From Dichotomocladium elegans (taxonomy: Eukaryota; Mucoromycota; Mucoromycetes; Mucorales; Lichtheimiaceae): DNA of 64,000 bases. Made by a program: the position numbers and the translations under genes. Under the pieces are notes generated by a model. It was given only the letters and a program-made list of their open reading frames with translations. It did not search any database and was not told the origin of the DNA. Below, piece after piece: positions 61,028 through 64,000 of the stretch (its first letter is position 1; each line of letters starts with the position of its first letter). Where the stretch lies: assembly GCA_025716815.1 (NCBI GenBank), contig JAIXMN010000025.1, positions 542,708 to 606,707 on the forward strand, in the 5' to 3' direction.

Positions 61028-61157
61028 AGGGGTGTTTTCAGAAGTTTCGGTAATTTCGGGGGGATATATTTCCGAGCCAATAGGGGTAGTGAAATTTTTT
61101 GCAAAAAAAGTATATAAAGGGCTCGTATTCGCCGTGCGCGATGCTCGACAAGGTCTC

Positions 61158-61230
61158 GCCTTTGTAGCTCAGTTGGGAGAGCGTTAGACTGAAGATCTAA
61201 AGGTCATCGGTTCGATCCCGATCGAGGGCA
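61158..61230 (+). tRNA. tRNA-Phe (GAA)
   Basis: 73-nt cloverleaf without intron. Acceptor strands GCCTTTG and CGAGGGC pair with wobbles. The anticodon stem TTAGA/TCTAA encloses CTGAAGA, so the anticodon is GAA. The T-arm has GGTTCGATCC. Box A (TAGCTCAGTTGG) and box B (GGTTCGATCCC) are intact. No T-run of four or more follows directly; the next is TTTTT at 61264-61268, inside the adjoining LTR. Confidence 0.95.
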
Positions 61231-61596
61231 TGTTTAAAAAATAACCGCAGAATCGGGGTTGTTAATTTTTGTCGTACAAGAAATTGTCGTGGCCAGATAC
61301 CGCTGGTCACACAAACTAATGCATTAACATTCATCGTATCATTTCGACAGCGCGTCGCCTCGCAGCACGTCGTATTGCAGCGCGCCGCATTGCAGTTCAC
61401 CACATCATCACTATCCATTTTATATCCTCATCTTATCATCCAAAATAGCAGTACATATAAATATCACGATTACTCATATTCAATAAAGGACATCTATCTG
61501 TCGTTATCTTCCCGAATCGTCTTAGTGACATTCTCTGTTCTTAGTGAACTCGTCGTTGTCTCTAGCAAGAGGATCTTAGTGACCAAGACGACGACA
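61231..61596 (+). repeat. probable 5' LTR of the Ty3/gypsy element
   Basis: Begins TGTTTAAAA and ends ACGACA, so it has TG...CA termini. It starts at the base right after the tRNA-Phe discriminator and ends two bases before a primer-binding site. Length 366 bp. The 3' LTR is outside the window, so the limits cannot be confirmed by comparison. Confidence 0.6.
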
Positions 61597-61598
61597 AT

Positions 61599-61607
61599 TG
61601 GTAGCTG
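61599..61607 (+). promoter_or_regulatory. primer-binding site of the Ty3/gypsy element
   Basis: TGGTAGCTG matches the complement of the 3' end (CAGCUACCA) of initiator-Met tRNA in fungi whose tRNA starts AGCUG. The gag ATG follows at the next base. Confidence 0.55.
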
Positions 61608-62819
61608 ATGGCAACATTCTCTGCCGAAGACCAAAAGAAATACCGTATCCAAGAATTCATACTCGAACTACTACCTGAGGGTTATCAGCAGCTTTACAAG
61701 TCCAACGTTCCGCAAGTCTTTATTCCAAGAAACGACCGTGCAACTTTTACCCCCGCAAACCTACAACGCCTCAAGAACCGCGCACAAGTCCTAGCAGACA
61801 AATTCGTCAAAACTGTAACCATGGATCAGAGCAAGATGCTGGACACGATCCACGCAATGCTAGCCCAGATGCAAGCCCAACAAGTGGAGTTGACTGCGTT
61901 ACGCACAGCGGCAAATAAAGGGTCAATTTCAGCAATCAAGCCCGTGCAGCCCGATGTGTTTCGAGGTGAGCGTTCGTCGGCCAAAGTGGAGGCATGGCTC
62001 CATATGGTAGATAAGTATCTCGAATACACTGGCCTCGAAGACAAGCCGCGCGTAGCATTCGCTTCGACACTCCTTCGTGATGGTGCGGCCACCTGGTGGC
62101 GGCATCTCGAAACTACCATCGATCCGTATGAGGGCGGCAACAAGACTCCTGCTACCTGGCAGGACTTTCAAGAGATGTTTCGCGCAGAGTTCAAACCACG
62201 GAATTCCGACAAGCTTGCTCGCCACCGCCTGCACGAACTCAAGCAGCGCAACATGCCGTCGCGATCTATCCATGATTATATTGTTGCTTTCCGTAACATT
62301 ATGTTGGACCTACCCGGAATGCCGGACGAAGACGCGATCCACTATTTTTTGAAGGGGCTCGAGTACGACCCCTGCCTCCAGGTCGCTCTCCATAGGCCAA
62401 AGACCCTACACGATGCTTACGAAGCAGCTGAAGAGTACGAGTCCGTGCAGCAATACACCCAAGAGCTGCGCGATTCCCTCCATCACCCGGTCTCACCACC
62501 ACACCATGGCTCGAACTCTAGTCCATCGCCGCAGAACGGACCAACGCCGATGGATCTTGACGCCATCCGCCAAATGCCAAGGCAGCAGTGGAACCAAGGT
62601 CGACAGCAGTGGCGCAGCAACGGTGCATTCCGGAACCAGTACCACTCCGGCCCTGCAAATGGCCAACTTCGGACAACGAACAAGCTGTGCTACAATTGTG
62701 GTGGTAGAGGCCATCTCGCTCGCAATTGCAGCTCGCCCCCCTTCGGGAGAAGCCACCAAGGCCCGGTAGCATCGTCCTCCACTGGGGGTGATTTAAAAGC
62801 CAACGCGCGTCAGGATTAA
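61608..62819 (+). CDS. Ty3/gypsy Gag
   Basis: Capsid/nucleocapsid protein of 403 residues, intact. The central part contains the retrotransposon Gag fold (KVEAWLHMVDKYLEYTG, GAATWWRHLE, WQDFQEMFRAEFKP, LHELKQRNMPSRSIHDYIVAF). A CCHC zinc knuckle (CYNCGGRGHLARNC) lies near the C-terminus, followed by a basic Ser-rich tail. The ATG directly follows the primer-binding site, so there is practically no leader after the LTR in the genomic RNA. Stop TAA at 62817-62819. Confidence 0.95.
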   Translation: MATFSAEDQKKYRIQEFILELLPEGYQQLYKSNVPQVFIPRNDRATFTPANLQRLKNRAQVLADKFVKTVTMDQSKMLDTIHAMLAQMQAQQVELTALRTAANKGSISAIKPVQPDVFRGERSSAKVEAWLHMVDKYLEYTGLEDKPRVAFASTLLRDGAATWWRHLETTIDPYEGGNKTPATWQDFQEMFRAEFKPRNSDKLARHRLHELKQRNMPSRSIHDYIVAFRNIMLDLPGMPDEDAIHYFLKGLEYDPCLQVALHRPKTLHDAYEAAEEYESVQQYTQELRDSLHHPVSPPHHGSNSSPSPQNGPTPMDLDAIRQMPRQQWNQGRQQWRSNGAFRNQYHSGPANGQLRTTNKLCYNCGGRGHLARNCSSPPFGRSHQGPVASSSTGGDLKANARQD

Positions 62820-62857
62820 GGGGAGTCCCGACGCGTACCACACCATCCCTTTGCACC

Positions 62858-64000
62858 ATGGATCAAGATACAAGAACACATACGCCGATTGCCGCAACAG
62901 CGCCTCTAATCGACCTCTCCGAGGAGCCCACCTCACAAGACCAGCACATTACATTAGAAGGAGCACAAGAGGACATCAAACATATCAAATCATTATATTC
63001 AATAAACCAAACCCAGTTGCCCTTGTATTCCATGGTGTGTAATGGCCATAATATCGAGGTCCTCCTGGACAGTGGAGCGACGGGAACATACGTGACGCCT
63101 AAGGTTGCGCAAGGATTACCAGCACGACCTGTGTCAAATCAAGAGGTTGAAACCGCTGGTGGCCATACATTGGTGATCAAGGAGGTGGTGACCCTCTCAC
63201 TGAATGCTGGTGGTCTTATACACGACGTTCCCGCTTATGTGTTGGACACGAAATTCGATTTGATACTGGGACGCGATTGGATCAAGCGCATGCGACCTGC
63301 ACCAGATTGGGATCTCGACACCTGGCGCATTTCACAGAATGGTAAAGAGTACACACTTCACCCCAAATACCAACGCAACATCCCAGAATTGTCCTACCTG
63401 ATCTCCCACCGCCAGGTACAACGACTCGAACAACAAAAACAAGTCGCCGACATGTTCCTGCTTTATCTGAAAGACACACTCACGAACAAGAAACCCATTG
63501 CGGATACCAGTGTCGACCGGCTGCTCGCTGACTACGAAGACGTCTTCCAGGATAAACTACCAGGGCTCCCCCCGACCGTGAAGTTTCGCATGTCATCGAC
63601 ACTGGCGATGCAACACCTATCAATCGGTATCCGTATAAGATGAGTCCTCGGGAGTTGGATGAGTTGCGTAGGCAGCTCGATGAGTTACTGGAATTGCGCC
63701 TCATAAGACCAAGTACATCACCATGGGGAGCTCCGGTGCTCTTCGTACGCAAGAAAGATGGTTCCCTCCGCCTTTGCATTGATTACCGTGCACTAAATGC
63801 TGTGACAAAGAGGAACTCCCATCCACTCCCTCGGATCGACGAGTGTCTCGAGAGACTTGCTGGGGCGCAATATTTTTCAAGCATCGACCTCCGCAGCGGA
63901 TACCACCAAGTAAAGATACGCGAAGAAGATATCCCAAAGACGGCTTTCAACACTAGATATGGTTCGTTCGAGTGGCGTGTACTCAGTTTCGGATTGACGA
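62858..64000 (+). CDS. Ty3/gypsy Pol: protease and start of reverse transcriptase (frame change inside)
   Basis: Starts with its own ATG 38 bp after gag and in a different frame. The protease active site is [12 protein letters not shown], followed by [15 protein letters not shown]. This frame ends at 63643, but from the C6 run at 63568-63573 the other frame continues as [21 protein letters not shown], then [41 protein letters not shown] and [12 protein letters not shown], the N-terminal RT motifs. The window ends before the YxDD box. The break is either a lost C or a -1 frameshift site. Confidence 0.88.

Larger units (their letters stand above)
55860..61157 (-). mobile_element. two-ORF LINE (non-LTR retrotransposon) inserted at tRNA-Phe
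   Basis: A 5.3 kb element on the minus strand with ORF1 (about 60886/61027 down to 59552) and ORF2 (59552 to 56181), a 3' region of about 320 bp and no poly(A) tail at its 3' end. Limits are set by the 16-bp direct repeat at 55844-55859 and 61158-61173. Both ORFs are uninterrupted and all recognised catalytic motifs are present, so this copy may be recent and competent. The clade is not certain; the layout (ORF1 coiled coil, APE endonuclease, RT, terminal CxC...H...C motif, no RNase H) resembles LINEs described from Mucoromycotina. Confidence 0.88.
61231..64000 (+). mobile_element. Ty3/gypsy LTR retrotransposon (5' part, cut by the window end)
   Basis: LTR, PBS, gag, protease and the first part of reverse transcriptase in Ty3/gypsy order (protease before RT). 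RNase H, integrase and 3' LTR lie beyond the window. The pol frame changes once at a C6 run (63568-63573). Confidence 0.92.

Overview
The window is nuclear DNA of an early-diverging fungus, most likely Mucoromycota (probably Mucorales). Three things point there: intron-rich genes with short GT-AG introns, protein sequences that look fungal but keep animal-like genes lost in Dikarya (an Integrator subunit 13/Asunder homologue and a SCAP homologue with sterol-sensing and WD40 domains), and a Tc1/IS630-type transposase relic of the kind common in Mucorales. This assignment is inferred from protein character, not from a search.

Layout. 1-500 and 17500-18310 hold inverted copies of one decayed Tc1/mariner transposon. 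Between them lie AMS1 (alpha-mannosidase), ATP7 (ATP synthase d), PFD1 (prefoldin 1, minus), a METTL21-like lysine methyltransferase, an unresolved 1.6 kb stretch, a C2H2 zinc-finger protein, AGC1 (Ca-regulated aspartate/glutamate carrier) and SSN3/CDK8. 18.8-52 kb is a housekeeping block: RPL13 (minus), IMP2, a leucine-rich-repeat protein, CCC1-type transporter, SCAP, prolidase, RPS6, INTS13, BCS1-like AAA ATPase (minus), a GATA factor, a DUF606/DMT transporter (minus), ARV1 (minus), PRL-type phosphatase (minus) and complex I NDUFS5 (minus). 51.3-55.8 kb is gene-poor and contains at least one apparent pseudogene.

55.8-64.0 kb is a retrotransposon cluster built on a single tRNA-Phe gene. A 5.3 kb two-ORF LINE (minus strand) is flanked by a 16-bp direct repeat that equals the first 16 nt of the tRNA gene. 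A Ty3/gypsy element (plus strand, cut by the window end) appears to begin exactly at the base after the mature tRNA 3' end. The two LINE ORFs overlap in a TAATG stop/start pentanucleotide. This cluster is the most unusual part of the window.

The genes do not form operons. Functional themes that recur, probably by chance, are mitochondrial function (ATP7, AGC1, IMP2, NDUFS5, BCS1-like), sterol homeostasis (SCAP, ARV1) and RNA polymerase II control (SSN3, INTS13). Exon models were built by hand from reading frames, splice signals and phase; in most genes every intron phase closes, which supports the models, but the splice sites have not been tested against RNA.
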